The notes under the pieces are model-generated. The model worked only from the letters and a program-made list of their open reading frames with translations. It was not told where the DNA came from and did no database searches. The position numbers and the translations under genes are program-made. A DNA stretch of 46,761 bases from Gammaproteobacteria bacterium (lineage in GTDB: Bacteria; Pseudomonadota; Gammaproteobacteria; SZUA-229), in NCBI GenBank assembly GCA_026995045.1, contig JALWPK010000213.1, positions 1-46,761 of the forward strand. Reading direction: 5' to 3'. Of the stretch, positions 8,281 to 16,547 are shown in pieces (the first letter of the stretch is position 1; each line of letters opens with the position of its first letter).

Positions 8281-10662
8281 ATGAATGAAGCGGAAACCAG
8301 AGCCGAACTGATCGACCCCGCGCTAAAAGCAGCCGGCTGGGGCGTGGTCGAGGGCAGCCGGGTGCGACGCGAGGTGATTGCGCCGGGGCGTCTGCAGGGC
8401 GGCGGCAGGCGCGGCAGGCAGGACATTGCCGATTATGTGCTGTTCTACAAAGGGCAAAAGCTCGGCGTGATCGAAGCCAAAAAGCAAAGCCTGGCGGATA
8501 CCGAGGGCGTTGCCCAGGCCAAGCGTTATGCCGAGCGTCTGCAAACGCGGTTTGCCTATTCCACCAATGGCGTTGGCATCTATCAGATTGACATGCACAC
8601 CGGCGAGGAAGGCCATATTGACCGCTACCCCACGCCCGATGAACTCTGGGCGCAGACTTTTTCAGCGCAAAACGACTGGCGTGACCGCTTTGGTGAAGTG
8701 CCGTTCGAGGACAAGGGCGGTTACTGGCAGCCGCGCTACTACCAGCACAATGCCATCAACAAAACCCTGGAAGCCCTTGCCGATGGCAGGAACAGAATCC
8801 TGCTCACCCTGGCCACCGGCACGGGCAAAACCGCCATTGCCTTTCAGATTGCCTGGAAGCTGTTTCACAGCCGCTGGAACCTGACGGGTGAGCCTACGCG
8901 CCGCCCGCGTATTCTGTTTCTGGCCGACCGCAATATTCTGGCCGATCAGGCCTATAACAGTTTTTCCGCCTTTCCTGACGATGCGCTGGTGCGCATCGAC
9001 CCGGAGATTATTCGCAAAAAGGGCCGGGCGCCGAAAAACGGCAGTATTTTTTTCACCATATTCCAGACCTTTATGGCCGGGCGCGGCGAGGACGGCAACC
9101 CGGCGCCCAGTTTTGGCGAATACCCGCCGGATTTTTTTGATTTCATTATCATCGACGAGTGTCATCGCGGCGGCGCCAATGACGAGAGCAACTGGCGCGG
9201 GATTCTGGAGTATTTCGCACCGGCGGTGCAGCTTGGCCTGACCGCCACCCCCAAACGCCAGCACAATGCCGATACCTATGCCTATTTCGGCGAGCCGGTG
9301 TATGTCTACTCGCTGAAGGAAGGCATCAATGACGGCTACCTGACGCCGTTCAAGGTAAGGCAGATCGCCACCACGCTGGATGACTATGTTTATACGCCGG
9401 ATGATGATGTTATCGAGGGCGAGATTGAAACCAATAAACGCTATACCGAGGAAGACTTCAACCGTGTTATCGAAATCCGCGAGCGCGAGCAGTACCGCGT
9501 CAGGCTGTTTATGGATATGATTAACCAGCAGGATAAAACCCTGGTGTTCTGCGCCACCCAGGAACACGCGCTGGTGGTGCGCGACCTGATCAACCAGGCC
9601 AAAACCAGCACCGACCCCAACTATTGCGTTCGCGTCACCGCCAATGACGGCGCCGAGGGCGAGCGTTTTCTGCGTCTGTTTCAGGATAATGAGAAGACCT
9701 TTCCCACCATACTGACTACCTCGCAGAAACTTTCCACCGGCGTCGATGCCCGTAATATCCGCAATATCGTGCTGATGCGGCCCATCCGCTCGATGATTGA
9801 ATTCAAGCAGATTATCGGTCGCGGCACGCGGCTGTTCGATGGCAAGGACTATTTCACCATTTACGATTTTGTCAAAGCCTATGAGCTGTTCAACGACCCC
9901 GAATGGGATGGCGAACCGCTGCAGCCGGAACCGTGCGAGCGTTGCGGCAACAGTCCTTGCACCTGCATGACGAAACCGCCCGAACCGTGTGAAGTTTGCG
10001 GCAAGTTGCCTTGCGTCTGCGAAAAATCACCACCTGAGGCTTGCCCGGATTGCGGCGAGTACCCCTGTGTTTGCGAGAACAGGACAAAAATCAGGATCAG
10101 ACTGGCCGACGGCAAGGCGCGGATGATTCAGAGCATGACCGCGACATCGTTCTGGAGCCCGGATGGCAAGCCGGTGTCCGCCGCCGAGTTTATCGAGCGC
10201 TTGTTTGGCGAGCTGCCGGACTTGTTCCGGGATGAAGACGAGTTGCGGCGCTTGTGGAGCCAGCCGGATACCCGTAAACGCCTGCTCGCGGGGCTGGAAG
10301 AAAAAGGTTATGGCATCGAGCAGCTTGACGAAGTCAAACGCATTATTGATGCTGAAAAGAGTGACATATTTGACGTATTGGCCTACATCGCGTTCGCGCA
10401 GGCGCCGATCACGCGAGAACAGCGGGTTGCCGAGAAAAAATCAATTATCAACAGGCGGTACAGCGACTACAACCAGCAACAGTTCCTGAATTTTGTGCTT
10501 GACCAGTATGTCGAGGAAGGCGTGCGCGAACTGGATCAGGACAAATTGCCTGATTTGCTGGAGTTGAAATACCACGGCGTTGCTGACGCAGCGGCGGAAC
10601 TGGGTGGCGTGGCTACAATACGGGAAGTGTTTATCGGTTTTCAGCGGTATTTGTATGAATAG
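8281..10662 (+). CDS. hsdR: Type I restriction enzyme HsdR with three tandem Cys-rich repeats
   Basis: 793 residues, the EcoEI-like short HsdR type. The N-terminal nuclease shows D51 (ADYVLFYKG) and E65-A-K67 (GVIEAKK), the PD-(D/E)XK pattern. The superfamily 2 motor follows: Walker A ATGTGKT near residue 180, DECH at 292-295, TATPK, and IGRGTRL as motif VI. The C-terminal ~170 residues are the HsdM/HsdS-docking region. Residues ~550-604 form three perfect 18-residue units, each CX2CX4CXC, placed between motor and docking domain. This is not part of the usual family plan and may bind zinc. The protein cuts unmodified DNA after ATP-driven translocation. Start ATG 8281 gives the usual N-terminus; no strong ribosome site is seen. 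Confidence 0.95.
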   Translation: MNEAETRAELIDPALKAAGWGVVEGSRVRREVIAPGRLQGGGRRGRQDIADYVLFYKGQKLGVIEAKKQSLADTEGVAQAKRYAERLQTRFAYSTNGVGIYQIDMHTGEEGHIDRYPTPDELWAQTFSAQNDWRDRFGEVPFEDKGGYWQPRYYQHNAINKTLEALADGRNRILLTLATGTGKTAIAFQIAWKLFHSRWNLTGEPTRRPRILFLADRNILADQAYNSFSAFPDDALVRIDPEIIRKKGRAPKNGSIFFTIFQTFMAGRGEDGNPAPSFGEYPPDFFDFIIIDECHRGGANDESNWRGILEYFAPAVQLGLTATPKRQHNADTYAYFGEPVYVYSLKEGINDGYLTPFKVRQIATTLDDYVYTPDDDVIEGEIETNKRYTEEDFNRVIEIREREQYRVRLFMDMINQQDKTLVFCATQEHALVVRDLINQAKTSTDPNYCVRVTANDGAEGERFLRLFQDNEKTFPTILTTSQKLSTGVDARNIRNIVLMRPIRSMIEFKQIIGRGTRLFDGKDYFTIYDFVKAYELFNDPEWDGEPLQPEPCERCGNSPCTCMTKPPEPCEVCGKLPCVCEKSPPEACPDCGEYPCVCENRTKIRIRLADGKARMIQSMTATSFWSPDGKPVSAAEFIERLFGELPDLFRDEDELRRLWSQPDTRKRLLAGLEEKGYGIEQLDEVKRIIDAEKSDIFDVLAYIAFAQAPITREQRVAEKKSIINRRYSDYNQQQFLNFVLDQYVEEGVRELDQDKLPDLLELKYHGVADAAAELGGVATIREVFIGFQRYLYE

Positions 10663-10685
10663 ACGGATTGCAGCCCGGTTGTTGC

Positions 10686-11102
10686 ATGAATGAGGTCATT
10701 GCCAAACTTCAGTGCGATGCATCGCTGGGCGGTGAGTCATACCGCGTACAACTGGTTCGCAGTGGAGAAGATGCGCCCCGGTATTGCCTGAAAACAAAAG
10801 TCTGGACAGTATCGGCGCGTGACGCGGAAAAATCGGAAACCGGCCTGCAGCCGGAAACAGTCGAACAGTGGCTGCAACAACTGTCACACGCCACAGCGCC
10901 GGTGACGCCAACAGCTATGCAGGGCTGTGACGGCGCAATACACCGCTTGAGTTTTTACAATGGATTGAACGAAACACACTTTCAGTGGTGGCAACAGGCG
11001 CCGGAGCCGTACAGGGTGTTGGTGAATTTTGGTAATTCTCTACTCGAAGCAGCGGGTCTGGACGACAGATTGGCCGTGCAGGATGATGTTCATGCGTTAT
11101 GA
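10686..11102 (+). CDS. Hypothetical protein, 138 aa, downstream of hsdR
   Basis: I do not recognise this protein. The frame is open from a TTG at 10668, but ATG at 10686 (MNEVIAKLQCDASLGG) is the better start. It begins 23 nt after the hsdR stop and is probably cotranscribed. The product is soluble, mildly acidic and Gln/Glu-rich in the middle, and has Trp/Tyr-rich stretches (HFQWWQQAPEPYRV). There is no signal peptide, membrane segment or recognisable catalytic motif. Codon use fits its neighbours. Being between hsdR and repeat block B it belongs to the island and could be a restriction accessory factor, but nothing in the sequence proves this. Confidence 0.55.
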   Translation: MNEVIAKLQCDASLGGESYRVQLVRSGEDAPRYCLKTKVWTVSARDAEKSETGLQPETVEQWLQQLSHATAPVTPTAMQGCDGAIHRLSFYNGLNETHFQWWQQAPEPYRVLVNFGNSLLEAAGLDDRLAVQDDVHAL

Positions 11103-11150
11103 TGTGCATTAAAGTGTTGATGGTGTGTCGCAATAGGGTAAAGTGTTTTT

Positions 11151-11506
11151 TTCACCGCAAAGGCGCAGAGGTTTTTTCCGCAAATGCACGCAAATAAACG
11201 CGAAGGTTCAGTTGTCGTTTCGACCGCAGGGAGAAATCTCGCAGAGCTCGGCCTGTGGCGCGAGACCCTTCGGCTGCGCTCGGGATGACAGGAATAATGC
11301 ATTTGCCACAGAGAACACAGAGCGCACGGAGACAATTTGAAACTTGATCACAGAGACGCAGAGACACAGAGGTTTTCTGTCTGTAGGAGTGGCTTTAGCC
11401 ACGAACGGTGATATCCACAAATGCAGTGCTTGTTGAAATCATGTGTGCGTGGCTGAAGCCGCTCCCCGCCAGAATAATAATCTCTGTGCCTCTGCGTCTC
11501 TGTGGC
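11151..11506. repeat. Intergenic repeat block B (nested palindromes, right flank of the RM part)
   Basis: Composite non-coding block of about 355 nt. It starts with the 56-nt direct repeat shared with block A (11151-11206). A module follows whose end, CTTCGGCTGCGCTCGGGATG, is the inverse of the one in block A. Then comes a nested element: outer arms CACAGAGACGCAGAG (about 11349-11372) and CTCTGCGTCTCTGTG (about 11489-11504), and inner arms GTAGGAGTGGCTTTAGCCAC (from 11383) and GTGGCTGAAGCCGCTCC (11449-11465). The block resembles blocks C-E. No transposase is encoded. Confidence 0.8.
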
Positions 11507-11543
11507 GAAAAGCATACACGTCCTGCTGCCGTGGAAAATCACC

Positions 11544-12071
11544 ATGCATAAACTGCTGCTGAACCGCGAGATTTACGATGTGCTGATTCAGGAATACCTG
11601 CCTGAAGCCAGGCAGTTTATCTGGATTGTCACCGCCGACATCAAGGATATGCATGTGGAAGCCTGGGGCGGTTTTGTTCCCTTGCTGGAATTGCTGGCGG
11701 ACAAGGTGTCGCAGGGGGTGGCGGTCAGGCTGATTCACGCCAAGGAACCGGGGCCGCGCTTTCGTGAAGACTTTGACCGTTTCGATGAGCTGGTTGAATC
11801 GGAACTGTTCGAGCGCATTCTGTGTCCGCGTGTGCACACCAAGGCGATTGTCATGGATAATGTGGTGGGTTTTGTCGGTTCGCCCAATCTTACCGGCGCG
11901 GGCATGGGTAGCAAGCACGAAGACAAGCGTAATTTTGAGGCCGGTTTTTTGTTTGATGAGGCCGAATCGCTGCAAAAACTGGTGGGCTGGGTGGATGAAC
12001 TGTATCTTGGCGAGTATTGTCAGACATGCAGGCGGCGGGAGCATTGTCCCGACCCTATTGATGAACAGTAA
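11544..12071 (+). CDS. Phospholipase D-like (single HKD motif) protein
   Basis: 175 residues from ATG 11544. The frame also runs back to a GTG at 11502, but that GTG lies inside the outer arm of repeat block B, so the ATG is preferred. One PLD half-site is present: H98-T-K100-X4-D105 (RVHTKAIVMD) followed by GSPNLTGAG. Single-HKD proteins of this size usually dimerise and include Nuc/BfiI-type nucleases, so DNA or RNA cleavage is as likely as lipid hydrolysis. The C-terminus has four Cys (LGEYCQTCRRREHCPDP plus one upstream region Cys), a possible metal clamp. There is no signal peptide, which argues for a cytoplasmic role. Placed in the island, it may be another defence nuclease; this is inference. 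Confidence 0.75.
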   Translation: MHKLLLNREIYDVLIQEYLPEARQFIWIVTADIKDMHVEAWGGFVPLLELLADKVSQGVAVRLIHAKEPGPRFREDFDRFDELVESELFERILCPRVHTKAIVMDNVVGFVGSPNLTGAGMGSKHEDKRNFEAGFLFDEAESLQKLVGWVDELYLGEYCQTCRRREHCPDPIDEQ

Positions 12072-12098
12072 CAGACAATGAACAGTGAATATTGAATA

Positions 12099-12536
12099 AT
12101 GGATGGGGGGCAGATTTTGACACAAGCAAAATTGACAGGGCGTTGTTTATGTGGAGCGGTGCAGTATGAAATCGATGGTGATGCGGAACGGTTTTATTAT
12201 TGCCACTGCAGTCGTTGCCGCAAACTGACCGGCAGTGGCTTTGCCAGCAATCTGCTGGTGTCGCCGGTAGACTGCCTGCGCTGGACAAAGGGCGAGGACA
12301 AGCTCAAGCATTTCAAAGTGCCGGAAGCCGAGCGGTTTTATAACCTGTTCTGTTCCGAATGCGGCAGTCCGATGCCGCGCGTGGTCGAGGCGCTGAACGG
12401 CGTGCTGATACCGGCGGGTTCGCTCAATGAAGAACCGCCGATTGCGCCGTCGGCCAGAATTTTCTGGGAGTCGCGCGCCGAGTGGACCTGTCCGGATGAA
12501 AGTTTGCCGGTGTTTGCGGAGTACCCGACGGTTTAG
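12099..12536 (+). CDS. GFA/CENP-V family zinc protein
   Basis: 145 residues. Zinc-ligand cysteines appear in the family order: CLCGAVQYEI, then CHCSRCRKLTGSGF, then FCSECGSPMP. The family fold is named after glutathione-dependent formaldehyde-activating enzyme, but most bacterial members have no proven reaction and some act as glutathionyl-hydroquinone- or S-adduct-handling proteins. The start is either ATG 12099 or TTG 12117; the run of G at 12104-12109 is a plausible ribosome site for the TTG, which would begin the protein at LTQAKLTG. It sits 27 nt after the PLD-like gene and just before lolA. Between it and its neighbours lie AT-rich repeat motifs. It is probably part of the inserted region rather than of the lolA operon. 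Confidence 0.85.
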   Translation: MDGGQILTQAKLTGRCLCGAVQYEIDGDAERFYYCHCSRCRKLTGSGFASNLLVSPVDCLRWTKGEDKLKHFKVPEAERFYNLFCSECGSPMPRVVEALNGVLIPAGSLNEEPPIAPSARIFWESRAEWTCPDESLPVFAEYPTV

Positions 12537-12556
12537 TGAAAAGTGAATAATGAATA
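12537..12556 (+). repeat. AT-rich interspersed 20-mer (copy 1)
   Basis: TGAAAAGTGAATAATGAATA follows the TAG stop of the GFA gene and runs into the lolA start (ATG 12550). The identical 20-mer occurs in inverse orientation at 46031-46050 before lysC. Looser copies follow the stop of the PLD-like gene (about 12069-12099) and the stop of ribD (about 22842-22870). Confidence 0.7.
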
Positions 12557-13197
12557 ATTTTTTTATCCGGTTTGTTGATGCCTGTTTAAAACTGCTGATG
12601 ATTGTGGCTTTGTTGATTCCGTTGCGGGGAATCGCGGGGGAAGGCGAGCTGTTGCTTGAACGGTTTTTGTCGCAGACGCGCACCCTGAGCGCGGCGTTTC
12701 AGCAAACCCTGCGCGCGGATGACGGGTTTGTGATGCAGCAGTCCGAAGGCCGGTTTTATCTGTCTCGCCCCGGCAAGTTTCGCTGGGATTATGAAAAGCC
12801 CTATCAGCAACAGATAGTATCGGACGGCGACAAGGTGTACATCTACGATGTGGATTTGCAGCAGGTCACGGTGCAACAGCAGAACGCCGCGCTCAGCAAC
12901 ACGCCGATGGCGTTGATGCAGGACAAGGCGACTCTGGCTGATACCTACAACGTGCAGGAGCTGGACAGCCGTGATGGCGTGTACCGTCTGAAGCTGATCA
13001 GCAAAAAGGGCGATGGCGACTTCAACGGCATTGTGGTCGGGGTTGATAAAACCGGATTGCGTTTTCTGCAATTAAAAGACCAGTTCAATCAGGTCACGGA
13101 TATTGTGTTTGATGCATTGCAAACCAACTCGAAGTTGCAATCCGGTTTGTTTGAATTTGCCCCGCCTGAAGGGGTGGATGTGTTCGGCGGCGGTTGA
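12550..13197 (+). CDS. lolA: Outer-membrane lipoprotein carrier protein LolA
   Basis: 215 residues. A signal peptide covers ~1-30 (hydrophobic [18 protein letters not shown]). The mature part begins [22 protein letters not shown] and contains [23 protein letters not shown], the strongly conserved LolA signature whose Arg residues line the lipoprotein cavity. LolA takes lipoproteins from LolCDE at the inner membrane and hands them to LolB across the periplasm. In many gammaproteobacteria lolA directly follows ftsK and precedes rarA. Here rarA is still adjacent but ftsK is 11 kb away, so the island was inserted upstream of this gene. lolA must therefore rely on a promoter inside or after the island. 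Start ATG overlaps the AT-rich 20-mer. Confidence 0.95.
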   Translation: MNNFFIRFVDACLKLLMIVALLIPLRGIAGEGELLLERFLSQTRTLSAAFQQTLRADDGFVMQQSEGRFYLSRPGKFRWDYEKPYQQQIVSDGDKVYIYDVDLQQVTVQQQNAALSNTPMALMQDKATLADTYNVQELDSRDGVYRLKLISKKGDGDFNGIVVGVDKTGLRFLQLKDQFNQVTDIVFDALQTNSKLQSGLFEFAPPEGVDVFGGG

Positions 13198-13199
13198 TT

Positions 13200-14543
13200 A
13201 TGAAGCAGGGCGCACAGTCAGGTGATTTGCTGGCGGAGCTTGCGCCGGCTGAAACCCGTCCGCTGGCCGACCGCATGCGCCCGGCTACACTGGCGGAATG
13301 CATGGGCCAGCAACATATTATCGGTGATGAACATGTGCTGACGCAGGCGATTGCCAACAATCACCTGCATTCGATGGTGTTCTGGGGGCCGCCGGGCACC
13401 GGCAAGACCACCTTGGCGCGCATCGTGGCGCAATCAGCCAATGCTGAATTCATCGCCCTGTCGGCTGTGTTGTCCGGCGTCAAGGACATACGCGAGGCCA
13501 TCGAACAGGCGCGCATGAACCAGTCCGCCGGCCGCGCCACCATTTTGTTTGTCGATGAAGTGCATCGCTTCAACAAGTCGCAGCAGGATGCGTTTTTACC
13601 GCATATTGAAGACGGCACCATTTATTTTATCGGCGCCACCACCGAAAACCCTTCGTTTGAACTCAACAATGCGCTGCTGTCGCGCGTCAAGGTATATGTG
13701 CTGAAAAGCCTGGACAGCGACGCCATCAAGGCCGTATTGCAACGCGCCATTGAACACGATGTGGTGTTGAGTCAAAAACAGATTGTTATCAGCAACAAGG
13801 CGCTCGGCATGCTGACCGCCGTCGCTGATGGTGATGCGCGCCGCGCGCTCAATTTTCTGGAAATTGCGGTAGATCTGGCCGACACCGGGCGTGAACGCAT
13901 CGAGATTTCCGAAAAAATTGTTGAAGATGTCAGCGCGCAAAGTTTGCGCCGTTTCGACAAGGGCGGCGAGGCGTTTTATGACCAGATATCCGCGATGCAC
14001 AAGTCGGTGCGCGGCAGCGACCCGGATGCCGCGTTGTACTGGTTTGCGCGCATGATCGATGGCGGTTGCGATCCACTGTATATCGCCCGCCGCGTGGTGC
14101 ACATGGCTTCGGAAGACATCGGCAATGCCGATCCGCGCGGCCTGCAACTGGCGCTGGACGCCTGGGAGTCGTATGAGCGCCTGGGCAGTCCCGAAGGCGA
14201 ACTGGCGATTGCGCAGGCGGTGGCGTATCTGGCCTGCACCAGCAAAAGCAACGCGGTCTACAAGGCATACGGCGAAGCCATGCGCGATGCGCGCGAGCAC
14301 GGTTCGCTGGAAGTTCCGCTGCATATCCGCAATGCGCCCACGCGGTTAATGAAAGAACTGGGTTATGGCAAGGATTACCGCTATGCGCATGATGAACCTG
14401 ACGGCTTTGCCGCCGGCGAGATCTATCTGCCCAATGAGCTGGCCGGTCGTCAGTATTACCATCCGGTTAATCGCGGACTGGAAGCGAAGATTGGCGAAAA
14501 GCTGCAAAAACTGCGTCAGTTGAATAAAAAGCAGTCTGAATAG
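13200..14543 (+). CDS. rarA: Replication-associated recombination protein RarA (MgsA)
   Basis: 447 residues from ATG 13200, the same length as E. coli RarA. A TTG at 13194 overlapping the lolA stop would add two residues. AAA+ motifs: Walker A GPPGTGKT at 63-70, Walker B/DEVH as [12 protein letters not shown], sensor 1 [12 protein letters not shown]. The C-terminal clamp-loader-like helices include [16 protein letters not shown] and [13 protein letters not shown]. RarA acts at stalled or collapsed forks and DNA ends with SSB. It begins 2 nt after the lolA stop, so the two are an operon. serS, often next in this order, is absent; a leftward GGDEF-EAL gene follows instead. Confidence 0.96.
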   Translation: MKQGAQSGDLLAELAPAETRPLADRMRPATLAECMGQQHIIGDEHVLTQAIANNHLHSMVFWGPPGTGKTTLARIVAQSANAEFIALSAVLSGVKDIREAIEQARMNQSAGRATILFVDEVHRFNKSQQDAFLPHIEDGTIYFIGATTENPSFELNNALLSRVKVYVLKSLDSDAIKAVLQRAIEHDVVLSQKQIVISNKALGMLTAVADGDARRALNFLEIAVDLADTGRERIEISEKIVEDVSAQSLRRFDKGGEAFYDQISAMHKSVRGSDPDAALYWFARMIDGGCDPLYIARRVVHMASEDIGNADPRGLQLALDAWESYERLGSPEGELAIAQAVAYLACTSKSNAVYKAYGEAMRDAREHGSLEVPLHIRNAPTRLMKELGYGKDYRYAHDEPDGFAAGEIYLPNELAGRQYYHPVNRGLEAKIGEKLQKLRQLNKKQSE

Positions 14544-14605
14544 AGCGTTTTATCGCTATTGCGTTGAAAACTTGCCGGAAAATTCCGGGCGGTTGTGTTG
14601 GCGGC

Positions 14606-16462
14606 TTAGTCACCCTGTTGCGATAGCAAACTGACCAGATGGTCGCCTGACATCGGACGGTGGAAGTAATAACCCTGCATGCCGTATATCTTCCGGTTTT
14701 TCATATAGCGGTAGTCTTCTTCAGTCTCAACCCCTTCCACCAGACACTTGATATCCAGCTTGTCCGCCATTACCAGAATGGCGTCGATAATCGTGCGCTG
14801 TTCACGGGTTTGTTGTTCGATATTGGAAACGAACGATTTGTCGATTTTCAGAATGTTGACCGGCAGGCGATGCAGGTAGGAGAGGGAACTGTAGCCCGTG
14901 CCGAAATCATCCAGCATGAAATCAATGCCATGATCAATCAGTCGGTTCATTTTGCCGACAGTGGTGTCGATGTTTTGCGCCAGCACATTTTCGGTAAATT
15001 CGAGTTTGATGAAGTCTGTAGGCACCTTATGGCGATTGATAATATCCAGCAGATGATCGACAAAATCCTGCTGGATGAATTGTCTTGGGCTGATGTTGAT
15101 GCTGATGTATTTGAAGTCTGAATTTTCAGGTAACTGTTTGCGCAACTTGCTGGCGAAAGCGCAGGCGTGTTCAACAATCCAGTCGCTCAGCGTCAGTATC
15201 AGATTGCTTTCTTCCGCAATGTAGACGAAGTCATTCGGGGTGATATTGCCCATGGTCGGATTGTTCCAGCGAATCAGGGATTCGGCGCCGACGATGCGAT
15301 TGTTCGCGCCGATGATTGGCTGGTAGGCAAGGTGCAGCTCATCTTTGGCAATCGCCTTGCGCAGGTGGTCTTCGATGATCAGGCGCTTGTTGGCTTCATC
15401 CTGCATTGCCGGGTCAAAAAATTCAAAACGGTTGCGTCCCTGTTCCTTGGCGCGATACATGGCGGTATCGGCATGTTTGAGCACGCTTTCACTGTCGCAT
15501 TCGTTTTCATTTGCGCAGGGGAATATCGCTATGCCAATACTGGGCGTAATGTGCAGGCTGAATTCACCTATGCTGACCGGCTGCTCCATCACCTGCAGAA
15601 TTCGCGTGGCGACATGCTGGGCGGTGTTGACAGCGGTGGTTTTGTTGTCGCCAATATTGGTCAGGATGTAAACAAATTCATCGCCGCCGATACGGTAAAC
15701 ACTGTCGCCGGCGCGCGCCTGGGCTTTCAGTTTTTCGGCAATCTGGGTCAGCAGGATATCGCCAACTGAATGGCCGAGTGAGTCATTGATGTGCTTGAAG
15801 TTGTCCAGGTCGATATACAGCAACGCGCCAAACACATGGTAGCGTTGCGCCTTGGCGATCTCCTGGTACAGGGCATAGCGGAATTCGCGCCGGTTGGGCA
15901 GGTTGGTCAAAGGATCCTGCTTGGCCTGTTGCTCATAGGATTTGCGGATGTCCTGAATGTTGCTGATCTGGTCTTTCAGTTGTTTGTGCTGGATGCAGAT
16001 TTTGTAGTGACGCGCCAGCTTTTTCACAATGCTGATCAGCGCTTCGGGCAGGCCGGGTGCAAAAGCGGTTTGTTTCACCAGCAACAGCACACCGTAAGGG
16101 TGAAAGCAAAAAGCGAGATAATGGACGTTATTGTGTTCCAGGTGTTCAAAGGTGCGGGCTTCGGCGCGGGTGAACAGCTCTAGCAACGCCATGACTTTTT
16201 CATGGTTATGCGGGCGAATGTCGCCGTGTGGCGCGGCGATGTCGTGTTCAATCTGCTGACTGTGCTTTGGGCCCTCGTGAAAGGAATACAGATGTATGCT
16301 TTCCAGATTCAGCAGCTTGCGCGCACACTGCATGAAGCTGTGCATTACTTCGCGCGCATGCAGGCTTTCACCGATGGCGAGCAGTAGTTCGTTTTGCAGT
16401 GAGATCAGCTTGATTGTGCTTAGCTGCGCGTTTGCCGAGCGGTCTGGTTTGAGTGCTGTCAT
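14606..16462 (-). CDS. GGDEF-EAL cyclic-di-GMP signalling protein with N-terminal GAF-like sensor
   Basis: 618 residues. The first ~160 form a GAF-like region (LLAIGESLHAREVMHSFMQC ... HLYSF) without membrane segments. The GGDEF domain (~180-345) has an intact RIGGDEFVYIL active site and an RAGD inhibitory I-site exactly five residues before GGDEF. The EAL domain (~365-610) has ESL in place of EAL (VGAESLIRW) but keeps the metal and catalytic residues seen as SINISPRQF, LEFTENVL, DDFGTGYSSL, LKIDKSF and VEGVETEEDY. Both diguanylate cyclase and phosphodiesterase activity are possible. It lies head-to-tail with the receiver gene upstream (85-nt gap) and near a PilZ-like gene, forming a local c-di-GMP cluster. 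Confidence 0.93.
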   Translation of the reverse strand: MTALKPDRSANAQLSTIKLISLQNELLLAIGESLHAREVMHSFMQCARKLLNLESIHLYSFHEGPKHSQQIEHDIAAPHGDIRPHNHEKVMALLELFTRAEARTFEHLEHNNVHYLAFCFHPYGVLLLVKQTAFAPGLPEALISIVKKLARHYKICIQHKQLKDQISNIQDIRKSYEQQAKQDPLTNLPNRREFRYALYQEIAKAQRYHVFGALLYIDLDNFKHINDSLGHSVGDILLTQIAEKLKAQARAGDSVYRIGGDEFVYILTNIGDNKTTAVNTAQHVATRILQVMEQPVSIGEFSLHITPSIGIAIFPCANENECDSESVLKHADTAMYRAKEQGRNRFEFFDPAMQDEANKRLIIEDHLRKAIAKDELHLAYQPIIGANNRIVGAESLIRWNNPTMGNITPNDFVYIAEESNLILTLSDWIVEHACAFASKLRKQLPENSDFKYISINISPRQFIQQDFVDHLLDIINRHKVPTDFIKLEFTENVLAQNIDTTVGKMNRLIDHGIDFMLDDFGTGYSSLSYLHRLPVNILKIDKSFVSNIEQQTREQRTIIDAILVMADKLDIKCLVEGVETEEDYRYMKNRKIYGMQGYYFHRPMSGDHLVSLLSQQGD

Positions 16463-16547
16463 TCACCAAGTATAGGATATCTGCAAGACTGGTTTGGGGT
16501 TGCGGTTGTGTTGAATGTAAGCAATTGGTTACATCTGGCGTCCCGGT

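Noticed and set aside
11502-11543. GTG start for the PLD-like gene
   Set aside because: The GTG lies in the outer arm of repeat block B and the extra 14 residues match nothing; ATG 11544 is better.
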